Made by a program: the position numbers and the translations under genes. This document shows, piece after piece, positions 5,710-5,710 of a stretch of DNA of 5,710 bases. Every line of letters begins with the position of its first letter. Within the stretch, counting starts at the first letter, position 1. The stretch spans positions 1 to 5,710 of the forward strand of contig JARKQO010000381.1 of the NCBI GenBank assembly GCA_029974855.1. The letters are read 5' to 3'. Below the pieces are notes generated by a model, which saw only the letters and a list, made by a program, of their open reading frames with translations, was not told the origin of the DNA and ran no database searches. This stretch comes from Eubacteriales bacterium (GTDB taxonomy: Bacteria > Bacillota_A > Clostridia > Christensenellales > Aristaeellaceae).

Positions 5710-5710
5710 A

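Noticed and set aside
1..5710. CRISPR arrays, tRNA or rRNA genes, insertion sequences, phage genes
   Set aside because: No regular repeat-spacer pattern, no cloverleaf or rRNA sequence that I could recognise, and no transposase, integrase or paired terminal repeats were seen.

Overview
The window most likely comes from a high-GC member of the Clostridia, perhaps an Oscillospiraceae/Flavonifractor-type gut bacterium. The clues are a class B sortase-type fold, a DUF1015 protein with typical clostridial motifs, GGAGG-type ribosome binding sites, a textbook sigma-A promoter and strongly G/C-biased codons. This placement is inferred from gene content and style, not from a database match.

All four supported genes lie on the minus strand, so they read right to left, in two modules. 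Module 1 (window edge to 3353) is a pair of MutS-type ATPase genes. The first is cut by the window edge and overlaps the second by four bases (ATGA). Both proteins carry a MutS-type Walker A (GxNQGGKTT). Both have Asn-Glu where canonical MutS has Asp-Glu in Walker B. They differ from each other at the signature serine and the switch histidine, which suggests an asymmetric pair. Neither visible C-terminus carries a Smr domain, and the complete one is too short for the mismatch-recognition domains of housekeeping MutS.

A short A/T-rich spacer follows. It holds a strong promoter (TTGACA, 17 bp, extended -10 TAATAT) driving module 2. This promoter places the start of the next gene at 3207, not at the upstream ATG at 3282, which lies inside the promoter. 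Module 2 starts with a 587-residue single-pass membrane protein. It has a long Pro/Glu/Trp-rich cytoplasmic tail and an extracytoplasmic domain that reads as a class B sortase fold. The catalytic His, Cys and Arg positions appear to be Gln, Leu and Thr, so it should not be an active transpeptidase. After 35 bp, which contain a perfect 15-nt palindrome, comes a DUF1015 gene with its own ribosome binding site. The two are probably co-transcribed.

The last 139 bases (1-139) hold no gene that I can support. The most interesting items are the apparently dead sortase with its unusual tail and the asymmetric MutS-like pair. Nothing in the window shows that the two modules work together, and their base compositions look different.
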